Source: RBC074 sp964470555
Lineage (GTDB): Bacteria; Acidobacteriota; Blastocatellia; RBC074
Length of the DNA: 64,000 nucleotides
Direction of reading: 5' to 3'
Assembly: GCA_964470555.1 (NCBI GenBank)
Contig: CAYYDG010000006.1
Span: 1-64,000, forward strand
Both the position numbers and the translations under genes were made by a program. Below are positions 19,075-28,836 of the stretch, one piece after another. The number at the start of each line of letters is the position of its first letter. Position 1 is the stretch's first letter. The notes beneath the pieces are model-generated. The model was not told the DNA's origin. It was given only the letters and a program-made list of their open reading frames with translations, and did no database searches.

Positions 19075-20619
19075 ATGAAAATTCGATACCTGATTTTGCT
19101 GTGCGTGCTGATCGTGTCGCCGATGGCGGCGCAACCGCGCACGACAACGAACCGCAATCTGCAATTGCCGCGCATCGCCAAAGCGAAACCGCGCAACATC
19201 GTTTTCATTTTGACCGACGATCATCGTTATGACGCGCTGGGTTTTTTGAAAAGCCAGGCCTTTATCGAAACGCCGAATCTGGACGCGATGGCCGGCAACG
19301 GCGTTTATCTGAAAAACGCTTTTGTGACGACGGCTTTGTGTTCGCCGTCGCGGGCTTCGATCTTGACGGGAATGTACGCTCATCAGCATCGCGTTGTTGA
19401 CAACAACAACCCCGTCCCCAACGATCTGGTGTTCGTTTCGCAGTATCTGCAACGAGCCGGGTACGAAACCGCCATGATCGGCAAATGGCACATGGGCGGC
19501 GAAAAAGACGATCCGCAACGCGGGTTCGATCACTGGGTCAGTTTCAAAGGGCAGGGAACATATTTGCCCAACCCGAACGGGTTGAACGTCAACGGAAAAC
19601 GCGTTCCGCAAAAGGGCTACATCACGGATGAGCTGACGGATTACGCGCTGGAATGGCTGGGCAATCGCAGAGGCGGCAAGCCGTTTATGCTCTATCTGTC
19701 GCACAAGGGAGTTCACGCCGATTTCGTTCCTGCCGACCGCCACAAGGACAAAGCGGAGAATCTGCCGTTTGTCGCTCCGTTGACGATGAATCCCGACAAC
19801 GTCAAAGACGCGCCGATGTGGGTTCGCAATCAACGCAACAGTTGGCACGGGGTGGATTTTCCGTATCACAGCGATCTGAACATCGAAGCGTATTTCAAAC
19901 GGTACGCCGAAACCCTGCGCAGCGTGGATGACAGCGTGGGGCGCGTGATGGAGTGGTTGAAACAATCCGGCAAGCTGGAAGAGACGCTGGTGATTTACAT
20001 GGGCGACAACGGCTTTGCGTTTGGCGAACACGGGCTGATTGATAAACGCACGGCTTACGAAGAATCAATGCGCGTGCCCATGCTGGCGCAATGTCCGCAA
20101 CTGTTCAAAGGGGGCACGACTTCGGACAAGGTCGTCGCCAACATTGACATCGCTCCGACCATGCTGGAAGCCGCCGGATTGCAAACGCCCAAACACATGG
20201 CGGGCAGAAGCTTCATCTCAGTCGCGCAGGGCAAAGCCGTAGAATGGCGCGCCGGGTTGCTTTACGAGTATTACTGGGAACGCAATTTCCCGCAGACGCC
20301 CACGCTGCACGCGCTGCGCGGCGAACGATACAAATACATTCACGTGCATGGATTGTGGGATGCGGACGAATTATACGATCTGCAAAACGATCCGCTGGAA
20401 AGCGTCAATCTGATTTTCAGCCAAGCGCACGAGGCCATCGTCAAACAGATGAATGAACAGTTGTTCGACGTGTTGCGCCAGACTCAGGGGCTGTACATTC
20501 CGCTTTACCCTGATCGCGGAGGCAGCAATCGGTTGCGGCGAAAAGGCGGTTCCAAAGAAGCCGGATTCCCGCCGCAGTTCATACGCGACAAAGGCTTGAC
20601 CAATCAACAGCACCGATAA
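19075..20619 (+). CDS. Secreted sulfatase (formylglycine-dependent arylsulfatase family)
   Basis: The 514-residue hydrolase cleaves sulfate esters. Residues 1-20 (MKIRYLILLCVLIVSPMAAQ) form a signal peptide, and NIVFILTDDHRYDALG supplies the metal-binding aspartates. CSPSRASILTG contains the C-x-P-S-R motif whose cysteine is converted to formylglycine. GKWHMGG and the later MGDNGFAFGEHG stretch complete the active site. I selected the ATG at 19075 because it yields the signal peptide; the longer frame starts inside the IS remnant. The IS end only 36 bp upstream may have displaced the native promoter. The substrate is unknown, though carbohydrate sulfates are usual. Confidence 0.92.
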   Translation: MKIRYLILLCVLIVSPMAAQPRTTTNRNLQLPRIAKAKPRNIVFILTDDHRYDALGFLKSQAFIETPNLDAMAGNGVYLKNAFVTTALCSPSRASILTGMYAHQHRVVDNNNPVPNDLVFVSQYLQRAGYETAMIGKWHMGGEKDDPQRGFDHWVSFKGQGTYLPNPNGLNVNGKRVPQKGYITDELTDYALEWLGNRRGGKPFMLYLSHKGVHADFVPADRHKDKAENLPFVAPLTMNPDNVKDAPMWVRNQRNSWHGVDFPYHSDLNIEAYFKRYAETLRSVDDSVGRVMEWLKQSGKLEETLVIYMGDNGFAFGEHGLIDKRTAYEESMRVPMLAQCPQLFKGGTTSDKVVANIDIAPTMLEAAGLQTPKHMAGRSFISVAQGKAVEWRAGLLYEYYWERNFPQTPTLHALRGERYKYIHVHGLWDADELYDLQNDPLESVNLIFSQAHEAIVKQMNEQLFDVLRQTQGLYIPLYPDRGGSNRLRRKGGSKEAGFPPQFIRDKGLTNQQHR

Positions 20620-20629
20620 GCCTGAAGGG

Positions 20630-20941
20630 CTAGCTGGCCGGTTCGGTGACCATTTTCCAAATCTGAATTTCGACTGGTTTGGCGATCAGGTCGCCGATTC
20701 CGGCGCGAAAGGTTTGAATGTGAGCGGAATTTGCGTGTTGATCCAACCCGGCCAGACTTGTCCAATTTTCATAAAACACGAATTTGGTCGAATCGCCGGC
20801 CAGTTGATGCAGGTCGTAATTGATGCAGGCCGTTTCGGCGCGCGTGGCGGCGACGACTTTATGCGCGTGTTCCAGAAACGCGGCTTCGGTTCCGGGTTTG
20901 ACTTCGATGTGAGCGATGACGGTGACTTTTTCCTGACTCAT
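20630..20941 (-). CDS. Antibiotic biosynthesis monooxygenase (ABM) domain protein
   Basis: The 103-residue single-domain protein has the ABM dimeric alpha-beta barrel pattern: VTVIAHIEVKPGTEAAFLEH at the start, CINYDLHQLAGDSTKFVFYE in the middle and a final strand VEIQIWKMV. Such small proteins act as quinol or heme-type monooxygenases or signal-molecule enzymes, and the real substrate is not readable. The start at 20941 matches the family length; the longer frame has an unrelated N-terminus. It converges on the sulfatase gene. Confidence 0.85.
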   Translation of the reverse strand: MSQEKVTVIAHIEVKPGTEAAFLEHAHKVVAATRAETACINYDLHQLAGDSTKFVFYENWTSLAGLDQHANSAHIQTFRAGIGDLIAKPVEIQIWKMVTEPAS

Positions 20942-21257
20942 TGAATTTTGTTGTCCTCGTGAAAATGAAGTATAGACATCAAGAAAAAGAAAAGAACTAC
21001 GAATAACACGAATGCTCACGAATAAAAGCAAGTGGTGAAGCGAAATAAGAATTTACCGGTTGACGGTTCGACCATTCGTGTTCATTTGTGACCATTCGTA
21101 GTTAAAACATTTTCTTGAAAGCCATAGTTGGTTTTTGGCAAACGCCGCCGCGAATGTGCCATCTGCTTTGAAGACTGGCAAGTCGAGCTTGCCAGTTTCC
21201 CGTTGCAAGACGATACTTGCGCCTCACTTTCGATCTTCAACAACCGACACCCAATTT
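20942..21257. other. Intergenic region with CACGAATG-type dispersed repeat
   Basis: Between about 20990 and 21106 is an inverted word-like repeat. The left arm is AACTACGAATAACACGAATG and the right arm includes CATTCGTGTTCATTTGTGAC with CATTCGTAGTT at its end. A related copy lies at 46725-46822. The remainder (21107-21257) probably holds the promoter of the GH57 gene, but I cannot identify a clear one. Confidence 0.7.
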
Positions 21258-22856
21258 ATGATTACTGGCTATCTGAGCTTGGTTTTGCACGCGCACCTGC
21301 CGTTTGTGCGCCATCCCGAATATCCCGACTTTCTGGAAGAAGACTGGCTGTACGAGGCCATCAGCGAAACCTACATTCCGCTGCTGGTCGCGTTCAATCA
21401 TTTGCGCGACGAAGGCGTGAGGTTTCGATTGACGATGAGCATGACGCCGCCGCTGTGCGAAATGCTGACCGACCCGCTGCTGCAACAGCGTTACGTCCAT
21501 CATCTGGACAAGCTGTGCGAACTTGCGGAAAAGGAAGTCGAACGAACCGCCAAAGAAGCTCCGCAATTCCACGCCGCCGCGTTGATGTATCGCAGCCATT
21601 TCAACGAATGCCGCGACGTGTTCGAGCGCGTTTACCAGCGCAACATCGTGCGCGGATTCAAAGAGCTTCAGGATGCAGGGTATCTGGAAATCATCACCTG
21701 CTGCGCGACGCACGGCTATCTGCCGTTGATGTCGAACGAAACCGCCAAACGTGCGCAGATTCAAATCGCCCGCGAAAATTACATCAAACATTTCGGACGG
21801 CCTCCGCGCGGAATCTGGCTGGCGGAATGCGCCTTCAATCCCGGCGACGACAAATACCTGCACGAAGCCGGCATCGAGTTTTTCATCGCCGATGCGCACG
21901 CGATTTTGTACGGCACGCCGCGTCCTCGCCGAGGCATTTACGCGCCGGTCATCACGCCCAAAAACGTCGCCGTTTTTGCCCGCGACACCGAAACCAGCGA
22001 ACAGGTATGGAGTTCGGAAATCGGTTATCCGGGCGATCCGGATTACCGCGAGTTTTACCGCGACCTGGGTTACGACGCTCAGGATTTCGATTACATCAAA
22101 CCTTACCTGCACGACGACGGAGTTCGCCGCAACATCGGCGTCAAATATCACCGCATCACCGGCAAGGTGGATTTGCATTTGAAACAGCCGTACGTGCCGG
22201 AATGGGCGACGAACAAAGCGGCTTCACACGCGGCAGACTTTTTGGCCAATCGCCGCGCGCAAGCCGGACATTTGCATTACACGCTGGGACGCGCGCCGTT
22301 GATTCTGGCTCCGTACGACGCCGAGTTGTTCGGTCACTGGTGGTTCGAAGGGCCGCAGTTTTTGTTTTACCTGTTCAAAAAGCTGCATTACGACCAGGAC
22401 GAGATTCAGCCGATTTCACCGATTGATTACCTGCAGATTTATCCTGAAAACCAGCGGCAAACGCCGTCGGCTTCTTCGTGGGGAGCCGAAGGGTACAATC
22501 GCGTCTGGATCAACGCCGAAACCGATTGGTTGTATATGCATCAGCACGCCGCCGAACGCCGCATGGTCGAATTGGCCGCAGCGTTTCCGAACGCCGACGG
22601 CTTGTTGCGCCGAGCCTTGAACCAGGCCGCGCGCGAATTGTTGCTGGCGCAATCGTCGGATTGGGCCTTCATCATTACCACCGGCACGATGGTGCAGTAC
22701 GCCGTCAAACGGTTCAAAGATCACATCCACCGCTTCACTCGGATTTACGAGATGGTGAATGCCAACGCAATTGACGAAAGCTGGCTGGCCGAAGTCGAAC
22801 GCCGCGATACGATTTTTCAGGAAATTGATTACCGCGTTTATTATCCGATTGCTTAG
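21258..22856 (+). CDS. GH57 family 1,4-alpha-glucan branching enzyme
   Basis: The 532-residue cytoplasmic enzyme opens with GYLSLVLHAHLPFVRHPEYP, a strong signature of GH57 branching enzymes, which form alpha-1,6 branches in glycogen. The nucleophile Glu lies in GIWLAECAFNPGDD and the acid-base Asp in PYDAELFGHWWFEGP. A C-terminal helical part (ELAAAFPNADGLLRRALNQA onward) with QSSDWAFIITTGTM is also typical. The start at 21258 is set by family alignment, since the longer frame adds unrelated residues. No other glycogen gene is nearby. Confidence 0.93.
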   Translation: MITGYLSLVLHAHLPFVRHPEYPDFLEEDWLYEAISETYIPLLVAFNHLRDEGVRFRLTMSMTPPLCEMLTDPLLQQRYVHHLDKLCELAEKEVERTAKEAPQFHAAALMYRSHFNECRDVFERVYQRNIVRGFKELQDAGYLEIITCCATHGYLPLMSNETAKRAQIQIARENYIKHFGRPPRGIWLAECAFNPGDDKYLHEAGIEFFIADAHAILYGTPRPRRGIYAPVITPKNVAVFARDTETSEQVWSSEIGYPGDPDYREFYRDLGYDAQDFDYIKPYLHDDGVRRNIGVKYHRITGKVDLHLKQPYVPEWATNKAASHAADFLANRRAQAGHLHYTLGRAPLILAPYDAELFGHWWFEGPQFLFYLFKKLHYDQDEIQPISPIDYLQIYPENQRQTPSASSWGAEGYNRVWINAETDWLYMHQHAAERRMVELAAAFPNADGLLRRALNQAARELLLAQSSDWAFIITTGTMVQYAVKRFKDHIHRFTRIYEMVNANAIDESWLAEVERRDTIFQEIDYRVYYPIA

Positions 22857-22861
22857 CCGAT

Positions 22862-22934
22862 GCAGTACCCGGAGCGTAAGCGACTGGGTTCACCCATTTG
22901 CTTACCGACCCGGTCGCTTACGCTCTCGGTACTG
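22862..22934. repeat. Inverted repeat between the GH57 and AraC genes
   Basis: CAGTACCCGGAGCGTAAGCG on the left faces CGCTTACGCTCTCGGTACTG on the right with a short loop. It ends a few bases before the AraC start codon, so it could act as terminator for the GH57 gene and as a structured leader for the regulator. Confidence 0.8.
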
Positions 22935-22936
22935 AT

Positions 22937-23749
22937 ATGAATTCGCGCATTCTTGTCGAAGCCAGCTTTTCCATCGAACTCCGCACAGTTACGCGAAGCG
23001 ATTTTGAATTGCCCGCCCAGCCTGACTTTTTGCTGCTGCACGTTCTCAAATCTCAACTCTCAAATTTGCAATCCGGCGTTAGCCTGCTGGCCAATCCAAA
23101 TGTGGCGGCGCAACTGACACTGGATAGGCGAAAAACCGAATTGCTGCTGGTTCGATTGAAACCGGAATTGTTGATCGAAACCGCCACGCGATTGCGGCTG
23201 TACCAAACCGGAGCGCATCTGCTGTTTCGTTCGCCGCTGGAACCCGTGACGGATGAAAAGCTGGGCCAGACGCTGCAAACGATTGCGACGGAATTGGAAT
23301 CCGGTTCGACCGGCTGGCGTGAGATGATCGCTTCGTCGGTGAATCAACTGGCGGTGCATCTGCTGCGCGCGCACATCAACGTGCGACGGTCTGACGAAAT
23401 TGAATTGTCTCGTGCGGGATTGGTTGATCGCCGGTTGCGCCGCGCCATCGAGTTCATGCACGACAATTGCGGACGCGAACTATCCTTGAGCGAAATCGCC
23501 GCCGCCGCTTACCTGAGCGAATTTCACTTCGCGCGACTGTTCAAAAAAATCACCGGCTTGACGCCGCACGGCTTTCTGGCCGGATTGCGAATTGAACGCG
23601 CTCGGCGATTGCTGGCCGACAGCGATCTTTCGATTGTCGAAGTCGGCGCGGCAGTCGGTTATGCCAGCCAAAGCCATTTCACCAAAGTTTTCCGCGAAGC
23701 CACCGGAATGACGCCGCGCGCTTTTCGCCAGGCGCTGGCCAATCGGTGA
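22937..23749 (+). CDS. AraC family transcriptional regulator
   Basis: The 270-residue protein has two C-terminal helix-turn-helix motifs of the AraC type. The first is LSLSEIAAAAYLSEFHFARL with LFKKITGLTPHGFL. The second is LSIVEVGAAVGYASQSHFTK ending in GMTPRAFRQ. The N-terminal 150 residues are an unassigned sensing part. A stretch near residues 37-48 (VLKSQLSNLQSG) is encoded by a TCTCAAATCTCAACTCTCAA word-like sequence and may be repeat-derived. The gene stands alone and its target is unknown. Confidence 0.9.
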   Translation: MNSRILVEASFSIELRTVTRSDFELPAQPDFLLLHVLKSQLSNLQSGVSLLANPNVAAQLTLDRRKTELLLVRLKPELLIETATRLRLYQTGAHLLFRSPLEPVTDEKLGQTLQTIATELESGSTGWREMIASSVNQLAVHLLRAHINVRRSDEIELSRAGLVDRRLRRAIEFMHDNCGRELSLSEIAAAAYLSEFHFARLFKKITGLTPHGFLAGLRIERARRLLADSDLSIVEVGAAVGYASQSHFTKVFREATGMTPRAFRQALANR

Positions 23750-23861
23750 CACACCATAAACACTTCGACTATACTGCGCGCGCCTCAGGAAGTTTTATCT
23801 GACTTTCCATTCAAACCGTCGTAACTGTTCCGGCAGAACCGGAACGGAGGATGAGCAGTTT

Positions 23862-26800
23862 ATGCTGAATCCTTTGGGACGAAATTCATGGCGGCGACTC
23901 ATTTCAGCATCGTGTCTGATGTGTATCGCCACCTTTGTCAGCCACGCCGAGCAGTTGCCGATCAGAGCCTGGACGACGGCCGATGGCCTGCCTCACAACC
24001 ATATCAACTGCATCAGACGCGATTCGCGCGGTTACCTGTGGATTTGCACCGACGAAGGGCTGGCGCGCTTTGACGGTTATCGCTTCGTCAACTACGGGAC
24101 GGCGCAAGGGCTGCCGAATCTGACCGTCAACGATTTCATTGAGGCGCGCGACGGATCGTACTGGGTGGCGACAGATGGCGGCGTCTGTTTGTTCAATCCG
24201 TTGGGCAAGGCCGCGCCGCCGAACACGAATCAAACCATTCCGATGTTCACGGTCTATCGTGTGAGCGAGCGGGAAGAAACCAATCACGTCAACGGCGTGC
24301 TCGAAGATCCGGACAGTTCGCTCTGGCTGGCGACTTCGGGTGGGCTGTTTCATTTGCAACAGACGAACGGGCAGGTACGAATTACGGCGGAGGAAATTGG
24401 CTATCCGGCAGGCAACCTCGATCAACGGCACGTCACGAAACTTACCTTCGATTCGCGTGGCACGTTGTGGGCGATGGCGATCAGCGGATTGTATCGTCGT
24501 TCGCACGGTGGCCGCTGGGAACGCTACGGCATGGAGCAGGGGTTTTCGAACAACTTCGTGCAATCGCTGTTTGAAGACCGACGCGGTCGTCTGTGGGTGG
24601 GCAGCCGGAATCGCGGCTTGAAGCTGCTGGTGGCCGACCCGCAACCGGGGCAACGAATTGTCGAAAAAACTTATGCCCGCCGCGAAGGACTACCGGGCGT
24701 GGATGTTCGTAACATCACGCCGCTGCCGGATGGGCGCGCGTGGCTGTGCGTCGTCGGCGGTCTGGTTCTGTTCGATCCTGAAGCGAACGATGACCAGAAG
24801 TTTCAGACCTACAAGATGGCGCACGGACTGACGACCGAGGAGGTTTACAACGTCATCGAAGACCGCGAAGGCAATCTCTGGGTGGGCACACGCCAGAGCG
24901 GCGTAATGCGCATTGCCAGTTCCGGTTTCACGACCTTTGGCGCGGCGGACGGTTATACGCCCGCCGCGCACAACACGATCTGGGAGGCGCAGAATGGCGA
25001 ATTGCTGATCTTCAATGGGGCCTATCCCCGCGAACGATTTCTGCATGCCTTTGATGGAAAGAAATTCGTCAGGACGGATTACCAGGCGGCGGAAAGTTAT
25101 GGCTTCAGTCAGCGCCAGTCCATCTTGCAGGATCATTTCGGTGAATGGTGGGTGGCGACGGATTTTGGGCTGTATCGTTATCCGCGCGTGAACCGTATCG
25201 CGGAGTTGGCACGAATTAAACCTGTAGCGATTTATACCAAGCGCGACGGTTTGGCGAAAAACAACATTGAGCACATTTATGAAGATCAGCGTGGCAAGAT
25301 TTGGATTGCAATCTATCCGTCGGAACAATACGTCAACCATTTGTATTCCTGGCAGCGCACGACCAACAAAATTCAGCCGCACAAATTGTCGGAAGCGGAA
25401 GCGCCCTCGATCAATGTCAATGCCTTCGGCGAAGACGCGCACGGCAATCTTTGGGTCGCATTTGCCGGCACCAAAGCGTTGACGCGCTTCCGCGACGGAA
25501 AGTTCAGACAATACACGGTGGCGGACGGTGCGCCTGCCAGCGCGACTCACTCGTTCTTTCTCGACAGCAAAAAACGTTTTTGGATCGTCACGAAAGATAC
25601 TGGCCTGCATCGTGTGGATGAAGTGACGGAGGAGCGGTTGCGCCTGACGACCTGGGATGTGACGAAAGGTCTCGCCACCAACGAAGTCTGGAGCATTACT
25701 GAAGACCAATGGGGACGCATCTACGCTGGCACAGGGCGCGGCGTGGATCGCCTTGATCCTGAAACCGGATTCATTCGGCATTTCACCTTCGCCGACGGTC
25801 TGGCGAAAGGTGAAGTGCGCGTGTCGTTGCGCGACCGCCACAATCAACTCTGGTTCGTAACGGAACAGGGTGTTTCACGGCTGGTTCCCAAACGCGAAGA
25901 ACTGCAAGCCGCGCCGCCCGTTTTGATCGCTGCCATGCGCGTCAATGGCAACCCCGTTTCAGTCTCAGAATTAGGGGCAGCGAAGCTGGAAAATCTGAGG
26001 TTCGAGTCGGAGCAAAATTCGGTGCAAATAGATTTCGTCAGCCTGGATTTCAGTGCAGGCGCGCGGCTGCATTATCAATACCAACTGAATGCACAAGCCT
26101 GGAGCGCGCTCGACGATTTGCGCACGATAAGTTTTGCGAATCTCGCGCCGGGCGGCTATCGCTTTGCCGTGCGTGCCATCAATTCCTCCGGCGTCATCAG
26201 CGAGCCGCCCGCGCTGGTGTCGTTCACGATTCTGCGCCCGGTCTGGCAACGTTGGTGGTTTCTCGTAATGCTGGCGATGGGACTTGGCGGATTGGTTTAT
26301 GGCGGTTACCGTTACCGTTTGGGGCAGGCCGTCAAGGTCGAACGTGTCCGAACGCGCATCGCGCACGACCTGCACGACGACATCGGCGCGAACCTGACGC
26401 GCATTTCCATCCTTAGCGAAGTCGCCAAGCGGCAGCAATCGAACGGCGCGCCGCCGCTGGGTGAATTGCCCGCCGGCTTATTGGATTCGATTGCCGACAT
26501 TTCGCGCGAATCCGTCGCCGCAATGAACGATATTGTCTGGACGATCAACCCGGAACACGACAGCTTGCGCGACCTGATCAGCCGCATGCGCCGTCACGCC
26601 GAAGAAGTCTTTCTGACGCGCGACATCCGATTGGATTTTGAAGCGCCGAGCGACGCCGAACAGTTGAAACTGGATATTGAAACCCGCCGTGACCTGTACC
26701 TGATTTTCAAAGAAGCGGTGAACAACGCGGCTCGCCACGCCACCTGCTCTGCCGTCAGCATCCACGTCCAAGCCAGCGCAACCCACATCCAACTGACCGT

Positions 26801-26963
26801 TGTTGATAATGGAAAAGGCTTTGATCCGTCGGCTTTGTCCGAAGGCAACGGTCTGTTGAGCATGCGCAATCGCGCCCGGGCAATGAAAGGAAAGCTCAAA
26901 ATCGAATCCACGCCCGGCAAAGGCGCTGAATTGTCGCTGACCGTGCCTGTTTTGCCCGCATAA
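23862..26963 (+). CDS. Two-component sensor kinase with Reg_prop propeller and HisKA_3 domain
   Basis: The 1033-residue protein has a signal-anchor N-terminus, then about 650 residues of Reg_prop propeller blades (recurrent patterns such as DSRGYLWICTDEGLARFDGY and DREGNLWVGTRQSGVMRI), a Y_Y_Y-type domain near 690-790 and a membrane helix (WWFLVMLAMGLGGLVYGGY, near 805-823). The cytoplasmic kinase has the phospho-acceptor histidine in RIAHDLHDDIGANLTRIS and an ATPase domain with NNAARHA and DNGKGF boxes. It should sense a periplasmic ligand, often a sugar in related proteins, and phosphorylate the regulator encoded 143 bp downstream. Confidence 0.93.
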   Translation: MLNPLGRNSWRRLISASCLMCIATFVSHAEQLPIRAWTTADGLPHNHINCIRRDSRGYLWICTDEGLARFDGYRFVNYGTAQGLPNLTVNDFIEARDGSYWVATDGGVCLFNPLGKAAPPNTNQTIPMFTVYRVSEREETNHVNGVLEDPDSSLWLATSGGLFHLQQTNGQVRITAEEIGYPAGNLDQRHVTKLTFDSRGTLWAMAISGLYRRSHGGRWERYGMEQGFSNNFVQSLFEDRRGRLWVGSRNRGLKLLVADPQPGQRIVEKTYARREGLPGVDVRNITPLPDGRAWLCVVGGLVLFDPEANDDQKFQTYKMAHGLTTEEVYNVIEDREGNLWVGTRQSGVMRIASSGFTTFGAADGYTPAAHNTIWEAQNGELLIFNGAYPRERFLHAFDGKKFVRTDYQAAESYGFSQRQSILQDHFGEWWVATDFGLYRYPRVNRIAELARIKPVAIYTKRDGLAKNNIEHIYEDQRGKIWIAIYPSEQYVNHLYSWQRTTNKIQPHKLSEAEAPSINVNAFGEDAHGNLWVAFAGTKALTRFRDGKFRQYTVADGAPASATHSFFLDSKKRFWIVTKDTGLHRVDEVTEERLRLTTWDVTKGLATNEVWSITEDQWGRIYAGTGRGVDRLDPETGFIRHFTFADGLAKGEVRVSLRDRHNQLWFVTEQGVSRLVPKREELQAAPPVLIAAMRVNGNPVSVSELGAAKLENLRFESEQNSVQIDFVSLDFSAGARLHYQYQLNAQAWSALDDLRTISFANLAPGGYRFAVRAINSSGVISEPPALVSFTILRPVWQRWWFLVMLAMGLGGLVYGGYRYRLGQAVKVERVRTRIAHDLHDDIGANLTRISILSEVAKRQQSNGAPPLGELPAGLLDSIADISRESVAAMNDIVWTINPEHDSLRDLISRMRRHAEEVFLTRDIRLDFEAPSDAEQLKLDIETRRDLYLIFKEAVNNAARHATCSAVSIHVQASATHIQLTVVDNGKGFDPSALSEGNGLLSMRNRARAMKGKLKIESTPGKGAELSLTVPVLPA

Positions 26964-27106
26964 ACGTGCAGGTAACGAAGCGGCAAAATTGGGGATAAGC
27001 TATGACCAGAGTCGCGCAAGTTCTCTGAGGTGCGTGACTTTGGCAGAAAGCGCATTGAAGAAACAGCAAAACCTTGGCTGTGACGTTACTTTTCCACCGC
27101 ATTCGT

Positions 27107-27787
27107 ATGAGCAATCCGATTACAACAACTTCGGGGCAGAATTCCGTCGGCGCAACCATTCGCGTCATCATCATCGAAGACCAACGCGATGTGCGCGAAG
27201 GGCTGAAGCTGCTCATCAACGGCTCGCCCGGATTTGAATGCCTGGCCGCTTATCGCAGCGTGGAAGACGCCCTTGCCGGAATTGAACCGATTGACGCGCC
27301 TGACCTGATTCTGACCGATATCGGATTGCCGGGCCTGTCCGGCATCGAAGGCATCAAACTGTTCCGTGAACGATTGCCGCAAACGGCCATCCTGGCGCTG
27401 ACCGTTTACGAAAACAACGACAAAATCTTCAACGCGCTGTGCGCCGGAGCGACTGGGTATTTGCTGAAAAACACGCCGCCTGTGCGTTTGCTGGAAGCAT
27501 TGCGCGAAGCCGTCACGGGTGGTTCGCCGATGTCGCCCGAAGTCGCGCGTCGTGTGGTGACGTTGTTTCGAGAGTTCCAGCCGGTTTCGACTTCTTACGA
27601 TCTGACGCCGCAGGAACGCCAGTTACTGAAGCTCCTGGTCGAGGGCCATCACAAGAAAACCGCCGCCGACGTGATGGGCATTTCCTTTCATACGGTCTCT
27701 TTCCATCTCCGCCACATTTACGAAAAGCTGCAAGTCCATTCCAAATCCGAAGCCGTCGCCAAAGCCCTGCGCGAACATCTGGTGTAA
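27107..27787 (+). CDS. NarL/LuxR-family response regulator
   Basis: The 226-residue protein has a receiver domain with acidic residues in IRVIIIEDQRDVREG, the phosphorylated Asp in DLILTDIGLPGLSG and a Lys in GYLLKNTPP. The LuxR-type helix-turn-helix follows (LTPQERQLLKLLVEGHHKKT, then VSFHLRHIYEKLQVHSKSEA). It pairs with the upstream HisKA_3 kinase. The ATG at 27107 is chosen; an upstream GTG adds 11 residues before a variable N-terminus. The two secreted-protein genes just downstream are plausible targets. Confidence 0.93.
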   Translation: MSNPITTTSGQNSVGATIRVIIIEDQRDVREGLKLLINGSPGFECLAAYRSVEDALAGIEPIDAPDLILTDIGLPGLSGIEGIKLFRERLPQTAILALTVYENNDKIFNALCAGATGYLLKNTPPVRLLEALREAVTGGSPMSPEVARRVVTLFREFQPVSTSYDLTPQERQLLKLLVEGHHKKTAADVMGISFHTVSFHLRHIYEKLQVHSKSEAVAKALREHLV

Positions 27788-27958
27788 AGCTTCACATCGC
27801 TGTACATCCCGAACTAGCACATTTGTGTAGCTACCTTGCCCGCTTACGTTTGGCTATAAACACAATGTGTGAACTCAGAATCGGGGCTTCGCCGCAAGCG
27901 AAATCAGCCTAAACAGAATTACAAACCATCAGTAACCGACTTTCGGAGGAGAAAACTC

Positions 27959-28771
27959 ATGAAATCGGCCACCGTTAGAAAATCACTCTTGTTCGTTTTT
28001 TCATTGTTGTTGCTGACCGCAACCTCTTTCGCGCAAAACAACGCCAAACCCGACTCCGCCGCGCCCAAGCGTCCGCGCATCGGGTTGGTAGGCGAATACA
28101 CCGTCCGACCAGGGATGATGACGGCATATTTGGAAGCAGCCAAAAACGTTGGACGACCGCTCTACCTCAAAGCCGGCATCAAGGAGGCGTACTTTTTCAC
28201 CAACCTGTACGGCCCGGATCGGAATATCGTCACGTTGATCGAAGTGCATGACGGTTTTGCCGCCCTGCAGGCACGCAACGAAGCGTTCACGAAAAACAAC
28301 AGCCAGGAAGCGCGCGACGCCTGGAGCGCCAAAGTGCGGGAGTTTATTACCGATCAGCGCGTTTACATCGTGGACGAATTGGACGAGTTGAGTTGGATGA
28401 ATCCGAAACTGAAAACTCCACCGCTGTATTACAACGTAGTCGAGCGGTTTATTGCACCGATGCGTGGCAGGGATTACGAGGCGTATCTCAAGAACGACTA
28501 TCTGCCTTTGGTGAAGAAATCCGATTCCAACGGCATTATGGTCAGCCGTCTGCGTTATGGCGGGGAAGCCGGGCATTACTTCGTCTTCATTCCAGTGCAG
28601 GAACTGACCGACCTGGACAGCCCCGGCAAGATCACGCAAACCATGGGCGCGGATGCAGTTGCCAAAATGCAGCAAAAGCTGGTGGGCATCGTCCAGCGTA
28701 GCGAAACTCGTATGCTGCGGCTGCGGCCTGAACTCAGCATCTTTCCTGCGCCGAACACGGCGGCGAAATAA
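27959..28771 (+). CDS. Secreted protein, first of two tandem paralogues
   Basis: This 270-residue protein has a signal peptide (KSLLFVFSLLLLTATSFAQ). I do not recognise a named family. The pattern resembles two dimeric alpha-beta barrel (ABM/NIPSNAP-like) units: IGLVGEYTVRPGMMTAYLEA near residue 42 and YYNVVERFIAPMRGRDYEAY near 160. The end RMLRLRPELSIFP matches RIIIRFRPDLSILP of the next gene, showing common ancestry. A strong GGAGGA site precedes the start. It lies just downstream of the response regulator. Confidence 0.8.
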   Translation: MKSATVRKSLLFVFSLLLLTATSFAQNNAKPDSAAPKRPRIGLVGEYTVRPGMMTAYLEAAKNVGRPLYLKAGIKEAYFFTNLYGPDRNIVTLIEVHDGFAALQARNEAFTKNNSQEARDAWSAKVREFITDQRVYIVDELDELSWMNPKLKTPPLYYNVVERFIAPMRGRDYEAYLKNDYLPLVKKSDSNGIMVSRLRYGGEAGHYFVFIPVQELTDLDSPGKITQTMGADAVAKMQQKLVGIVQRSETRMLRLRPELSIFPAPNTAAK

Positions 28772-28779
28772 CAAATGGC

Positions 28780-28805
28780 TGGGGCAAGAACAGCCTTTTG
28801 CCCCA
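28780..28805 (+). repeat. Hairpin between the tandem secreted-protein genes
   Basis: TGGGGCAA (28780-28787) pairs with TTGCCCCA (28798-28805) around a 10-nt loop just after the first gene's stop codon. No T-run follows, so it is more likely an mRNA-stabilising or partial attenuation structure than a full terminator. Confidence 0.55.
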
Positions 28806-28836
28806 ACATCACTCAACCACAAGAAAGGAACACACC

